A stretch of 64,000 bases of DNA from NCBI GenBank assembly GCA_045605765.1, contig JAZUQQ010000014.1, positions 1 to 64,000 on the forward strand, given 5' to 3'. The DNA is from SIG672 sp045605765. GTDB lineage: Bacteria > Bacillota > Clostridia > Oscillospirales > CAG-272. The notes below the pieces were generated by a model that saw only the letters and a list, made by a program, of their open reading frames with translations, made no database searches and was not told the DNA's origin. The translations under genes and the position numbers were made by a program. Shown one piece after another: positions 5,961-14,803 of the stretch (positions within the stretch are counted from its first letter, which is position 1; each line of letters begins with the position of its first letter).

Positions 5961-7850
5961 CGACAGATAGATCAGAAGCACCGAGATGTCGGCAGGGGAG
6001 ATACCCGAAATTCGAGATGCCTGTCCGATCGTGAGCGGACGGAATTTTTCGAGCTTTTGGCGAGCCTCGATGCGTATTCCTAAAACATCAGAAAAGTCGA
6101 TATTTTCGGGAATTTTCATAGATTCAAGCTTTGCCTTGCGAGCGACCTCGGCGAGCTGTTTTTTGATATATCCCTCATACTTCACCGCTGTTTGTATACT
6201 AAGCAGTGCGGCACGGGAGATGTTTTTAGGTCTGTCGGGATCGAGCACCTCAATATCGCGGTAGGTGAGCTGAGGACGGCGAAGAAGTTCGGCAAGCGAA
6301 ATACCGGAGAGAGCATTTGCAAGTCCACGCTCGTTGAGAAAAGGATTTGCCTTTTCGGGAGATAAAAACGTGTGTTCAAGACGGTAGATCTCGTCCTGTA
6401 TAAGCTTCTGTTTTGCCTCAAAGCGCGAAAATCTTTCGTCGTTGATGAGTCCTACTCGGTGACCTTCGGGTGTCAGTCGCTCGTCGGCGTTGTCCTGACG
6501 CAGAAGAAGTCTGTATTCGCTTCTCGAGGTCATCATTCTGTATGGCTCGTTTGTACCCTTGGTTACGAGATCGTCGATAAGCGTTCCGATATACGAGCTG
6601 TTGCGCGAGAGTACGAGCGGTTTTTCTCCCTTTATTGAAAGGGAAGCGTTTATGCCTGCAATAAGACCTTGCACGGCGGCTTCCTCGTATCCCGAGCTGC
6701 CGTTGAACTGTCCTGCGCCATAAAGACCGCCGATATTTTTGAATTCGAGTGTCGCGAAAAGCTGAGTAGGATCTATGCAATCGTATTCGATGGCGTACGC
6801 GGTACGCATCACCTTTGCATTTTCGAAGCCTCTTATGCTGTGAAGCATCTGCATCTGCACCTCTTCGGGAAGAGATGAAGAAAATCCCTGCAGATATATT
6901 TCTTTGGTGTCAAGACCGCAGGGCTCGACGAAGAGCTGATGACGGCTTTTATCCGAAAAACGGACTACTTTGTCCTCGATACTAGGGCAGTATCTAGGAC
7001 CCGTGCCCTCGATAACTCCCGAATAAAGAGGCGAGCGCGAAAGGTTTTCCTTTATTATGCGATGCGTTTCCTCGTTTGTGTATGCAATATGGCAGGGAAG
7101 CTGCTTCATATTTGCATAAGCATCGGGATCGGTATAGACCGAGAAGGGAATACACTCGTCACCCGTTTCGCCGTTTTGAATTTCCAGCAGACTGAAATCA
7201 ATGCTGTCCGCGTGAATTCTCGGAGGAGTTCCGGTCTTGAATCGCATAAGCGAAATTCCGAGATCGCGCAGGCAGTCGGAAAGTCCGTGCGCGGGTAGAA
7301 GTCCGTCAGGGCCGGAGGTGCATACCGTCTCGCCTGTTATCGTGCGCGAATCAAGGAACGTACCACTGCAAATTATCGCGGCGGAAACCTCCCACACGGC
7401 ACCCATTGAAGTCGTTACAGAGCTAACTCGCATCTTTCCGTCAGAGTCTTTTTCTGTTTCGATAGATATTATTTCAGCCTGAATGAGCGAGAGATTTTCT
7501 GTATTCTCAAGGACTTTTTTTATTGTTGACTTGTATAGCCCGCGGTCTGCCTGAACTCTTTTCGAGTGGACTGCCGCGCCCTTCCCGAGGTTAAGCGTTC
7601 TGCTTTGTAAAGTTACGGCATCTGCCGCACGCCCCATTTCGCCGCCGAGCGCGTCTATCTCGTAAACGAGATGACCTTTTCCCGTGCCTCCGATAGACGG
7701 ATTGCAGGGCATATTTCCGACCGCATCAAGGTTTATCGTGAACAGCAACACGTCAAGACCCAGTCTTGCGGCACTGAGAGCCGCCTCAACTCCGGCGTGT
7801 CCTGCTCCGATAACGGCAATATCCGCTTTTCCTGCATTATATTTGATCAT
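5946..7850 (-). CDS. mnmG: tRNA uridine-5-carboxymethylaminomethyl modification enzyme MnmG (GidA)
   Basis: 634 residues, the normal length. With MnmE it installs the cmnm5 group on U34 of tRNAs reading two-codon families, using FAD and methylene-tetrahydrofolate. Visible: FAD-binding GAGHAGVEAALSAARLG near the N-terminus, NPSIGGTGKGHLVYEIDALGG, YCPSIEDKVVRF, and the C-terminal GidA-associated region ending in RISGISPADISVLLIYL. The usual partners mnmE and rsmG are not adjacent; mnmG here stands between an aminotransferase and a YhcH gene. The last residues and stop are contributed by a dispersed repeat, which seems to have replaced the original tail without damage. Confidence 0.97.
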   Translation of the reverse strand: MIKYNAGKADIAVIGAGHAGVEAALSAARLGLDVLLFTINLDAVGNMPCNPSIGGTGKGHLVYEIDALGGEMGRAADAVTLQSRTLNLGKGAAVHSKRVQADRGLYKSTIKKVLENTENLSLIQAEIISIETEKDSDGKMRVSSVTTSMGAVWEVSAAIICSGTFLDSRTITGETVCTSGPDGLLPAHGLSDCLRDLGISLMRFKTGTPPRIHADSIDFSLLEIQNGETGDECIPFSVYTDPDAYANMKQLPCHIAYTNEETHRIIKENLSRSPLYSGVIEGTGPRYCPSIEDKVVRFSDKSRHQLFVEPCGLDTKEIYLQGFSSSLPEEVQMQMLHSIRGFENAKVMRTAYAIEYDCIDPTQLFATLEFKNIGGLYGAGQFNGSSGYEEAAVQGLIAGINASLSIKGEKPLVLSRNSSYIGTLIDDLVTKGTNEPYRMMTSRSEYRLLLRQDNADERLTPEGHRVGLINDERFSRFEAKQKLIQDEIYRLEHTFLSPEKANPFLNERGLANALSGISLAELLRRPQLTYRDIEVLDPDRPKNISRAALLSIQTAVKYEGYIKKQLAEVARKAKLESMKIPENIDFSDVLGIRIEARQKLEKFRPLTIGQASRISGISPADISVLLIYLSQKTF

Positions 7851-7861
7851 TTTTATTCTAA

Positions 7862-8002
7862 TTTAGGAAACTTTTTGAAAAAAGTTTCCTAAGACCTTCA
7901 AAACTTTTCCTGACAGAAAAGCTATTTTACTCAAAGTTTTTGAAATTCCAAGAAACTTTTTCCAAAAAGTTTCTTAGTGGGGTCAAGGGGCAAAGCCCCT
8001 TG
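7862..8002. repeat. Inverted-repeat block (dispersed repeat family, copy b) with terminator-like hairpins
   Basis: Two palindromes, TTAGGAAACTTTTTG...AAAGTTTCCTAA (7863-7892) and AAGAAACTTTTTCC...AAGTTTCTT (about 7950-7976), are followed by a third hairpin AAGGGGCAAAGCCCCTT just after the aminotransferase stop codon. The block fills the gap between the aminotransferase and mnmG and probably terminates the aminotransferase transcript. Confidence 0.55.
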
Positions 8003-9268
8003 TTAAACGAGTTTCTCGAGAGTTGCTATCTTTGCCGCGCAGACGAGAACCGAAACTGCGATTTTCAGCTCGTCAACCGGCGGGAAGGTCGGCGCGATGC
8101 GGAGCACACTGTCATCGGGATCCTTTCCGTAAGGGAAGGTCGCACCGGCATTTGTGAGCGTAACTCCCGCTTTTTTGCAAAGCTCGAAGGTTCGGCTCGC
8201 ACAGCCTTTGTCGAGATAAAGCGTTATGAAATATCCGCCTCTCGGATTTGTCCAGTGAGTGTTTGGCAGACAGGAAAGCTCTTTCTCAAATTCGGAAAGA
8301 ACCGTTTCGAATTTCGGGCGAAGTATCGATGCGTGGCGCTTCATATGAGCTTTGAGGCTGTCGAAATCTTTGAGAAACTCAACGTGGCGGAGCATATTCA
8401 TCTTGTCAAAGCCAATGGTCTGTACAGTAAGTATCGATTTTATAAACTCAACATTTTCCTTGCCAGAAACGATAGCCGAGATGCCCGAGCCGGGGAAGGT
8501 GACCTTAGAGGTCGAGGCGAACATTATAAAAATGTTCTCGTTGCCTGCTTTTTTAGCCTCGTCGTAGAGGCTGAGCAGCTTATCGCCCTCGTCGTAAAGA
8601 TCGTGAACTACGTACGCGTTATCCCAGAAAATTCTGAAATCGTCTGCGGCAGGCTTCAGATTTGCAAAGCGACGGACGGTGTCGTCAGAGTAGGTGTATC
8701 CGTCCGGATTTGAATATTTCGGAACGCACCATATGCCCTTGACCGAGCTGTCGCTTTCGACGTATTTTTCAACGAGATCCATATCAGGTCCGTCGGGAGT
8801 CATCGGGATATTGATCATTTCGATTCCGAAGGTTTCGGTTATTGCAAAATGCCTGTCATAACCGGGGACGGGGCATAGAAATTTGATCTTGCCCTGTCTG
8901 CACCAAGGGGTAGCACCCTTGTAGGAACCGAAGAGCATCGCGCGCGCGATTGCATCAAACATAAGATTAAGGCTTGAATTTCCGCAGACGATAACGTTCT
9001 CTGCGGGAGCTTCGAGTATTGTTGCGAAAAGTCTTTTTGCTTCGGGAATCCCGTCAAGTAGTCCGTAGTTGCGGCAGTCGGTGCCGTCATCGGCAATAGG
9101 CGAGGAAATGTCCACTTGCATATCGACCGACAGTTCGAGCTGATCTGCACCCGGCTTTCCTCTCGCCATATTGAGACTGAGCTTCTTTTCAAGAAAGCTT
9201 TCGTATATCTCACGCTCCTTTTCTAGCTCCTTTGCGAGCTCAGGATGTGTCATTTGTGAGTAATTCAT
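8003..9268 (-). CDS. Aspartate aminotransferase, type Ic (PLP-dependent)
   Basis: About 421 residues. The ATG at 9268 is preferred over one four codons upstream because GGAGA lies at proper distance only from the former. The sequence matches the Ic subgroup typified by mycobacterial Rv3722c (Asp_aminotransf, PF12897): SLNMARGKPGADQLELS near the N-terminus, GNSSLNLMFDAIARAM, WDNAYVVHDL, and the PLP lysine in ASTSKVTFPGSGISA. It would interconvert aspartate/2-oxoglutarate and oxaloacetate/glutamate in the cytoplasm. It lies 27 bases downstream of asnS, so synthesis of aspartate and use of asparagine may be coexpressed. Confidence 0.88.
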   Translation of the reverse strand: MNYSQMTHPELAKELEKEREIYESFLEKKLSLNMARGKPGADQLELSVDMQVDISSPIADDGTDCRNYGLLDGIPEAKRLFATILEAPAENVIVCGNSSLNLMFDAIARAMLFGSYKGATPWCRQGKIKFLCPVPGYDRHFAITETFGIEMINIPMTPDGPDMDLVEKYVESDSSVKGIWCVPKYSNPDGYTYSDDTVRRFANLKPAADDFRIFWDNAYVVHDLYDEGDKLLSLYDEAKKAGNENIFIMFASTSKVTFPGSGISAIVSGKENVEFIKSILTVQTIGFDKMNMLRHVEFLKDFDSLKAHMKRHASILRPKFETVLSEFEKELSCLPNTHWTNPRGGYFITLYLDKGCASRTFELCKKAGVTLTNAGATFPYGKDPDDSVLRIAPTFPPVDELKIAVSVLVCAAKIATLEKLV

Positions 9269-9295
9269 TTTATTCTCCATTAATTTACTACTTTA

Positions 9296-10690
9296 TTAAA
9301 ATTCTGCGTTTCCTGTCGTTCTCGGAAAACTTTCTACGTCGCGAATGTTCGACATGCCGGTAACGTACATAATAAGGCGCTCAAAGCCGAGACCGAAGCC
9401 TGCGTGCTTCGTGCCACCGTAGCGGCGAAGCTCGGTGTACCAAGAATAAGATTCTTTATCAAGACCGAAGCGGTCGAAGGCTGCTTCCAGATAATCAACT
9501 CTTTCCTCGCGTTGAGATCCGCCGATAAGCTCTCCGACACCCGGAACGAGAAGGTCCATAGCGGCGACAGTCTTGCCGTCGTCGTTGAGGCGCATATAGA
9601 ACGCCTTGATCTCCCTTGGCCAGTTGGTAACGAATACCGGACGCTTGAAATACTTTTCGGTCAGGTATCTTTCGTGCTCGGTTTGGAGATCTTCTCCCCA
9701 ACCAACAGGATATTCGAAGCTCTCGCCGCTCTTTTTGAGGATCTCTATAGCCTCCTCGTAAGTGCATACTGCGAAGCTCGAATTTACGATGCCTTCAAGA
9801 CGCTCTATAAGACCTTTGTCAACTCTGAGGTTGAAGAATTCAAGCTCGTCTCGGCACTCGGTGAGGAGCGCGCTGATGACGTATTTAAGCATCTTTTCCG
9901 CGAGCTCCATGTCGTCTGAAAGATCGGCAAATGCGATCTCGGGCTCGAGCATCCAAAACTCTGCCGCGTGGCGAGGAGTGTTCGAGCGCTCTGCACGGAA
10001 GGTCGGACCGAAGGTATATACCTTGCCGAACGCCATAGCGTATGACTCAACGTTGAGCTGACCTGAAACGGTGAGGTTTGCGCTCTTGCAGAAGAAATCT
10101 TGACTGTAATCGACACTTCCGTCGGGATTTCTCGGAATGTTGTCAAAATCAAGGGTGGTTACCTTGAACATATCGCCCGCGCCCTCGCAGTCTGAGGTCG
10201 TGATAAGCGGAGTGTGAACGTATATAAAACCATTCTCGTAGAAAAATCTGTGAAGTATCTGAGCCGCCATACTGCGAACGCGGAAAACTGCCGAGAAAAG
10301 GTTGGTTCTCGGACGAAGATGCGGCTTGGTACGAAGGAATTCAAGCGACTGTCCCTTTTTCTGCATAGGGTAGTCGGGAGTAGATGTTCCTTCTATCTCA
10401 ATATTTTCCGCTTTAAGCTCGAAGGGCTGCTTTGCCTCTGGAGTGAGCACGAGCACTCCAGTGATGCAGAATGACGCACCGACGTTCTGCTTTGCTACCG
10501 TTTTGTAGTTTTCAAGCTTGTCGGCTTCGAAAACAACTTGAAGATTTTTGAAGCAGGATCCGTCGTTAAGCTCGATAAAGCCGAACACATTGCTCGCGCG
10601 GATAGTTCTGCACCAACCTGCAACAGTTATCGTTTTTCCGTCAAATGACGAGGGATTGCTGAAAATTTTTGTAATTTCGATTCTTTTCAT
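9296..10690 (-). CDS. asnS: Asparaginyl-tRNA synthetase
   Basis: 464 residues, usual length for a class IIb synthetase. It attaches asparagine to tRNA-Asn. The N-terminal OB-fold anticodon-binding domain ([20 protein letters not shown]) is followed by the catalytic core with motif 2 ([20 protein letters not shown]) and motif 3 ([15 protein letters not shown]). The presence of asnS implies direct charging rather than only the transamidation route. A T-box leader with its own promoter lies on the same strand at 11225-11446, but a gene on the opposite strand occupies the space between, so whether the T-box still serves asnS is an open point. Confidence 0.97.
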   Translation of the reverse strand: MKRIEITKIFSNPSSFDGKTITVAGWCRTIRASNVFGFIELNDGSCFKNLQVVFEADKLENYKTVAKQNVGASFCITGVLVLTPEAKQPFELKAENIEIEGTSTPDYPMQKKGQSLEFLRTKPHLRPRTNLFSAVFRVRSMAAQILHRFFYENGFIYVHTPLITTSDCEGAGDMFKVTTLDFDNIPRNPDGSVDYSQDFFCKSANLTVSGQLNVESYAMAFGKVYTFGPTFRAERSNTPRHAAEFWMLEPEIAFADLSDDMELAEKMLKYVISALLTECRDELEFFNLRVDKGLIERLEGIVNSSFAVCTYEEAIEILKKSGESFEYPVGWGEDLQTEHERYLTEKYFKRPVFVTNWPREIKAFYMRLNDDGKTVAAMDLLVPGVGELIGGSQREERVDYLEAAFDRFGLDKESYSWYTELRRYGGTKHAGFGLGFERLIMYVTGMSNIRDVESFPRTTGNAEF

Positions 10691-10807
10691 TATTTATGAC
10701 CATTCCTTTCTTTGCATTTGTGCCGCAAGGTACAAATAGATTTGAAAACGGCGCACTTTATTCTATGACTGTATTTCGTTTTCAAACTTTTCTCCTGATA
10801 TAAAATG

Positions 10808-10836
10808 TTGTAATTTCTTTTCCTATATGTTATAAT
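10808..10836 (+). promoter_or_regulatory. Promoter of the RNHCP gene
   Basis: TTGTAA (10808-10813), 17 bases, TATAAT (10831-10836), about 36 bases before the start codon. Confidence 0.65.
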
Positions 10837-10872
10837 GCTTTTATAATGAATGATTTATAAAGGATTTTTGCT

Positions 10873-11199
10873 ATGGAAGTAAAAAGATTTTCAAAAAACG
10901 ACAGCGGATTTATCTGCGAAAATTGCGGCAAAGAGGTAAAGCCTCTCGGAAAGAGCTCGCGCGATCACTGTCCGTTCTGTCTCTGGTCGATACATGTTGA
11001 CATAAATCCTGGTGACAGAGCCAACGAGTGCAGAGGGCTTATGGAGCCGGTGTCTGCCGTTACCGATCCGAGAAAAGGGTATATAATCATATACCGATGC
11101 ACAAAATGTGGCGAAACACACAGAAACCGAGCGGCACACGATGCGGCAGTTCAGCCGGACAGTCTTAAAAAGCTTATTACGCTTACCGCTATGCATTGA
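10873..11199 (+). CDS. RNHCP domain protein (small zinc-binding protein)
   Basis: A 108-residue protein preceded by AAAGGA. It has the layout of the RNHCP family: an N-terminal CENCGK pair, a variant of the name-giving motif (SSRDHCPFCLWSIHVD), NPGDRANECRGLMEP, and a second Cys pair RCTKCGETHRNRAA. The Cys/His pattern indicates one or two zinc ribbons; the biochemical role of the family is unknown. It is monocistronic with its own promoter. Its position is odd because it lies on the opposite strand between asnS and a T-box leader that points toward asnS, as though inserted there. Confidence 0.85.
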   Translation: MEVKRFSKNDSGFICENCGKEVKPLGKSSRDHCPFCLWSIHVDINPGDRANECRGLMEPVSAVTDPRKGYIIIYRCTKCGETHRNRAAHDAAVQPDSLKKLITLTAMH

Positions 11200-11224
11200 A
11201 AATAAAAACGCCTCGGAAACGCAA

Positions 11225-11411
11225 AAAACGTTACCCGGGACGAACTGTTCTTAGTCCGCGGTGCCACCCGCATTGATGCGACCTGCGCATCCACTTTCAA
11301 ATATTTTGTTTTGAAAAACCGAGTGTTCCCTGACTTAATACTCTCCCGACCGCGCTTTCAGCCTACGACGCGGACTCTCTGACAGGATTTCCACAAAAGC
11401 AGATTCTCTTA
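11225..11411 (-). promoter_or_regulatory. T-box riboswitch leader
   Basis: On the minus strand the leader has an AGAGAG element, an apical hairpin with GGCTGAAAGC, and the hallmark T-box sequence TGGCACCGCG (complement at 11257-11266) that pairs with uncharged tRNA. It is followed by a terminator (GGAC...GTCC CGGG, then TTTTTT near 11225-11230). A codon in GGGAACACTC on the 3' side of stem I could be the specifier: AAC (Asn) would suit asnS, CAC (His) is the alternative. The next gene on this strand is asnS, whose start is about 530 bases away, with the RNHCP gene antisense in between. Confidence 0.88.
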
Positions 11412-11417
11412 CCGTTT

Positions 11418-11446
11418 ATTATATATCCGTTTATAATTTTTGTCAA
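11418..11446 (-). promoter_or_regulatory. Promoter of the T-box leader
   Basis: On the minus strand TTGACA, 17 bases, TATAAT, both perfect, ending about 7 bases before the inferred T-box transcript start. Confidence 0.8.
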
Positions 11447-11537
11447 GGGGCTTTGCGACAAAAATCACATAAAACATCTTGCTGTTTGACTAAAAATATA
11501 AAATGAATGTAAATTTAAAAAAAAGAACAAAAACATA

Positions 11538-11566
11538 TTGCAAAAAGCAAACAAATGTAGTATAAT
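11538..11566 (+). promoter_or_regulatory. Promoter of the 232-aa membrane protein gene
   Basis: TTGCAA (11538-11543), 17 bases, TATAAT (11561-11566). Confidence 0.6.
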
Positions 11567-11617
11567 TACAGAAGTAAACGATGCAGAGGAATTCTCTGAA
11601 ATAATTTGGAGGCATTT

Positions 11618-12316
11618 ATGGAATTTATTGAATATAAGCGCTTTGCCGCTTTTTTTAAACAGAGTTACGATAAGATTACCAAAATAATGATCATCGTCGG
11701 ACTTGCTCTTACGGTGGTGGGTGGTATCCCCGCTCTTCTCGGATTTTTCTACGTATCCGGATTTTACGACCTGAGATTTTATTTTCTTATAGCCTGCGGA
11801 GCGGGTGCTGTTACTTGGGCAGTGGGTTCCGGGAGAGTCGTAAAAGAATTTGAATTTGACGATGTGTTTTACAGAGTTTCCCGCGAGATAAAGGAAAAGT
11901 GCGAATCTAAGTTCGGTTACGCTGACGATCTTAAAAATGCGGTAACATTTGAAGGCTTTGTTATTGATGAGAACAACCTTGAAAGCGTCAGAAAATTCGG
12001 AGCAAAGAATGTTTCCCCTTTGGGAAGAGTTTGCTACGTTTATTCGCGCAAAGAAAAATTCTACGTTTTCACCCGCACCTTCTCACTGACAGAGGATTTC
12101 TTCGAGGACAAGGAATACGACATACATTACAGTAATATCGCAAGTGCTGAATATATTACATCTGAGCTTAGCGACGATGTTACTGTTAACAAGATTTTGG
12201 TCAAAGATGCAGACAAGACTCTCCTTGAAGCGTTTGTTATGGTTAGCGACTACGATAGTGAGACCTTCCCCGAAAACGTTATTCACAAGAGAAATCATAT
12301 TATGGCACGTATGTGA
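11618..12316 (+). CDS. Uncharacterised membrane protein with two N-terminal helices
   Basis: 232 residues from the ATG at 11618, which follows GGAGG by 6 bases; an in-frame TTG at 11606 is part of that site and is rejected. Two hydrophobic segments near residues 21-45 (IMIIVGLALTVVGGIPALLG) and 53-70 form a helical hairpin, followed by a soluble domain of about 150 residues. The soluble part is rich in aromatic and acidic residues (YVYSRKEKFYVFTRTFSL) and looks like a beta-rich domain of PH or bacterial-PH type, which is only an impression. The gene has its own promoter and a terminator further downstream. Function unknown. Confidence 0.7.
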   Translation: MEFIEYKRFAAFFKQSYDKITKIMIIVGLALTVVGGIPALLGFFYVSGFYDLRFYFLIACGAGAVTWAVGSGRVVKEFEFDDVFYRVSREIKEKCESKFGYADDLKNAVTFEGFVIDENNLESVRKFGAKNVSPLGRVCYVYSRKEKFYVFTRTFSLTEDFFEDKEYDIHYSNIASAEYITSELSDDVTVNKILVKDADKTLLEAFVMVSDYDSETFPENVIHKRNHIMARM

Positions 12317-12457
12317 AAAAACGATGCTGTTGGCATTGTTTGACGGTTTAGCTTCGCAAAACTAACCTCGGCAGCGAAGCCGCGATTCGGCAAGAAATCC
12401 CATCCAAAGAGTGCGACTTTTGCGCGTTGCGAATGAGGTCAAATTTTCAAATTATCT

Positions 12458-12483
12458 AAACTCGCCGAAAGGCGAGTTTTTTG
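12458..12483 (+). terminator. Terminator after the 232-aa membrane protein gene
   Basis: AAACTCGCC, GAAA loop, GGCGAGTTT, then TTTT. The rest of 12317-12514 shows nothing else recognisable. Confidence 0.8.
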
Positions 12484-12514
12484 TTACGCGTTACGGTAAG
12501 TTGTTACAAATCTC

Positions 12515-12543
12515 TTGACATCAAACTTGGTGAGTGATAAAAT
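12515..12543 (+). promoter_or_regulatory. Promoter of the shikimate operon
   Basis: TTGACA (12515-12520), 17 bases, TAAAAT (12538-12543), about 38 bases before aroB. Confidence 0.75.
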
Positions 12544-12581
12544 ATAAGAAAAGAATTATAAAGTAAAAGGACAACATTCCG

Positions 12582-13646
12582 ATGAAAATAATAGAGGTAA
12601 AAACAGGTAAACCATATCAGATAATTGTCGATCGTGGGGCGCTAGATACACTCGGCAAAAAAATAAAGAATGTTTGCAGTGCGAAAAAAGTTATGGTCGT
12701 TACCGACGAAACGGTTGAAGCACTCTATTTTGCGCGCATCAAAAGATCACTTGAAGATGAAAATCTTGAAGTGTGCAAGTTTGTGATAGTTCCCGGCGAA
12801 AAATCAAAATCGACCGACAATCTCGTAAGACTTTGGGAGACCCTTGCTGATAGCGATATAACGCGAAGCGACGCTGTTGTCGCGCTCGGCGGTGGCGTAG
12901 TCGGAGATCTCGCAGGATTTGCCGCATCAACTTTCCTTCGCGGCATAAAATATATTCAGATTCCCACGACTCTGCTTGCTATGACCGATTCTTCGGTTGG
13001 TGGTAAGACTGCTGTTGACCTGAAAGCGGGCAAAAATCTCGCGGGTGCATTTCATCAACCCTGTCTTGTTCTGTGTGACCCCGAAACGCTCGAAACGCTC
13101 CCGAAAGAGCATTTCCGCGACGGAATGGCAGAGGTCATAAAATACGGTATGATAAACCGTACCGCGCTTATAGACAAGCTTTACGCTTACGACGGGGCAG
13201 ACAAAGACGCACTTGACGATATAATCTCTATGTGCATTGAGGATAAGCGCGATATCGTTTCCAAAGACGAGTTTGATTTCGGTATCCGTGCGCTACTTAA
13301 TTTTGGACACACTCCCGCACACGCTATCGAGCTTTATTCAAATTATGAGACCACTCATGGAAGCGCGGTGGCTGTTGGTATGGCAATAATAACACGCGCA
13401 TCGGTAAAAATGGGTCTTTGTGATAATATTGTGCTCGACAGACTTATTACCCTGATCGATAAATTCGGACTTCCGAGTGAAACCTGTTTCAGTGCAAAAG
13501 AGCTTGCAGACGGAGCACTCGGAGACAAAAAGAGAATGGGCGAAAGTATAAATGTCATTCTCATTTACGGTGTAGGTGACGCGAGAATTTGTAAGGTCAA
13601 GGTAAGTGAACTTGAAGAAATATTCCAAAAAGGGCTTGAAAAATAA
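12582..13646 (+). CDS. aroB: 3-dehydroquinate synthase
   Basis: 354 residues, typical length. It cyclises DAHP to 3-dehydroquinate, the second step of the shikimate pathway, with NAD and a divalent metal. Visible motifs: VALGGGVVGDLAGFAASTFL (NAD-binding), TDSSVGGKTAVDLKAGKN, EVIKYGMI, and metal-ligand regions including NFGHTPAHAIE and THGSAVAVGM. It is the first gene of an operon aroB-aroC-aroE/K-aroQ and ends one base before the aroC start codon. aroF/aroG (DAHP synthase) and aroA are not in the window. Confidence 0.96.
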   Translation: MKIIEVKTGKPYQIIVDRGALDTLGKKIKNVCSAKKVMVVTDETVEALYFARIKRSLEDENLEVCKFVIVPGEKSKSTDNLVRLWETLADSDITRSDAVVALGGGVVGDLAGFAASTFLRGIKYIQIPTTLLAMTDSSVGGKTAVDLKAGKNLAGAFHQPCLVLCDPETLETLPKEHFRDGMAEVIKYGMINRTALIDKLYAYDGADKDALDDIISMCIEDKRDIVSKDEFDFGIRALLNFGHTPAHAIELYSNYETTHGSAVAVGMAIITRASVKMGLCDNIVLDRLITLIDKFGLPSETCFSAKELADGALGDKKRMGESINVILIYGVGDARICKVKVSELEEIFQKGLEK

Positions 13647-13647
13647 G

Positions 13648-14739
13648 ATGAACAGAGAAATAAACAGATTCGGAAAAAATATAACGCTTACGACTTCGGG
13701 CGGATCGCACGACAAGTTCATCGAAGCAAAAATAAGCGCGTTCCCTGCAGGATTTGCTATCGATAGGGAAAAGCTCCTTGCCTTTATGGCGAGGCGCGCG
13801 CCGGGGAACTCGGATTTTGCAACTCCGCGTAAGGAGAGCGACGAGCCTGTATTTGTGTCTGGCGTTGACGAGCATCTTGTAACAAACGGCGACGAGATGA
13901 TAATAAGAATTTACAGCCAAAATATGCGCTCATCGGCTTATAAGGATGTTCACGATATTCCGAGACCGTCGCACGCCGATTATCCTGCGATGATTAAATA
14001 CGGAAATGATGTTGATCTTCGCGGAGGTGGACATTTTTCGGGCAGACTTACCGCGCTTTTCTGCGCGTTTGGAGGAATTTGCCTGCAATATCTCGAAAAA
14101 ATGGGAGTTTCGGTCTTTTCGCATATATACTCGGTACACTCTGTAAGTGACATACCGTTTTCTCTGACTGATGTGGGTGAAAGCGAAAAAAGAGTTCTTG
14201 AAGGGTCACTTTTTCCTGTGCTCAGTTTGCAGGCGGGAGAAAAAATGAAGGAGAAGATAGCCGAAGCGAAGGCAAACGGAGATTCTGTAGGAGGAATTGT
14301 GGAATGTGCTGTTACAGGACTCCCCATAGGTCTTGGAGAGCATATGTTTGCAAGCGTTGAAGCGCGTATTTCCGAAATGATTTTTGCCATTCCTGCAGTT
14401 AAGGGAATCGAGTTCGGGCTGGGATTTGAGGCTAGTGAGCTGTATGGTTCGGAAAACAACGATCCGTTCGTTACCGACGGTAAAACTATTAAAACCAAAA
14501 CGAATAATTGTGGCGGAATTCTCGGTGGAATGACAAGCGGAATGCCTGTCGTTTTCAGGACGGCTATGAAGCCTACGCCGTCTATTGCAAAAGAGCAGGA
14601 CAGCGTTTCTCTTTCAAAAATGGATAACGTCAAGATGCAGATAGTAGGTAGGCACGACCCTTGTATAGTACCACGCGCGGCGGCGGCGGTCGAGGGCGCG
14701 ACAGCTATTGCTGTTCTTGACTTGATTCTTGACAGATAA
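13648..14739 (+). CDS. aroC: Chorismate synthase
   Basis: 363 residues from the ATG at 13648, translationally coupled to aroB. It makes chorismate from EPSP using reduced FMN. The N-terminal signature is divergent (TTSGGSHDKFIEAKI where most members have GESHG), but the first catalytic His is kept. The second region RGGGHFSGRLTA and the C-terminal RHDPCIVPRAAAAVEG are normal. An open frame beginning 42 bases upstream lies in the end of aroB and is not used. The enzyme being placed before aroE/K and aroQ, rather than in pathway order, is common in Firmicutes. Confidence 0.94.
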   Translation: MNREINRFGKNITLTTSGGSHDKFIEAKISAFPAGFAIDREKLLAFMARRAPGNSDFATPRKESDEPVFVSGVDEHLVTNGDEMIIRIYSQNMRSSAYKDVHDIPRPSHADYPAMIKYGNDVDLRGGGHFSGRLTALFCAFGGICLQYLEKMGVSVFSHIYSVHSVSDIPFSLTDVGESEKRVLEGSLFPVLSLQAGEKMKEKIAEAKANGDSVGGIVECAVTGLPIGLGEHMFASVEARISEMIFAIPAVKGIEFGLGFEASELYGSENNDPFVTDGKTIKTKTNNCGGILGGMTSGMPVVFRTAMKPTPSIAKEQDSVSLSKMDNVKMQIVGRHDPCIVPRAAAAVEGATAIAVLDLILDR

Positions 14740-14742
14740 TTT

Positions 14743-14795
14743 TTAGTAAAGTTTATGGGAAGGTATGGAAACCTTTTTCCAAAAATGGTTTCCGA
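14743..14795. repeat. Dispersed AGTAAAGTTT-type repeat, copy c
   Basis: AGTAAAGTTTATGGGAAGG followed by a palindrome GGAAACCTTTTTCC / GGTTTCC. It fills the aroC-aroE/K gap and provides an in-frame ATG with 13 extra codons in front of the likely aroE start. Confidence 0.5.
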
Positions 14796-14803
14796 AAAAG
14801 AAA

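Noticed and set aside
11200..11420. T-box as regulator of the 232-aa membrane protein gene
   Set aside because: The T-box core is on the minus strand and points away from that gene.
12317..12514. Possible attachment site or small gene between the membrane protein and aroB
   Set aside because: Apart from a terminator nothing repeats or folds convincingly and no frame has a ribosome site.
14765..14803. Upstream ATG of the aroE/K gene
   Set aside because: It lies inside a dispersed repeat and has no spaced ribosome site; the shorter N-terminus matches AroE.
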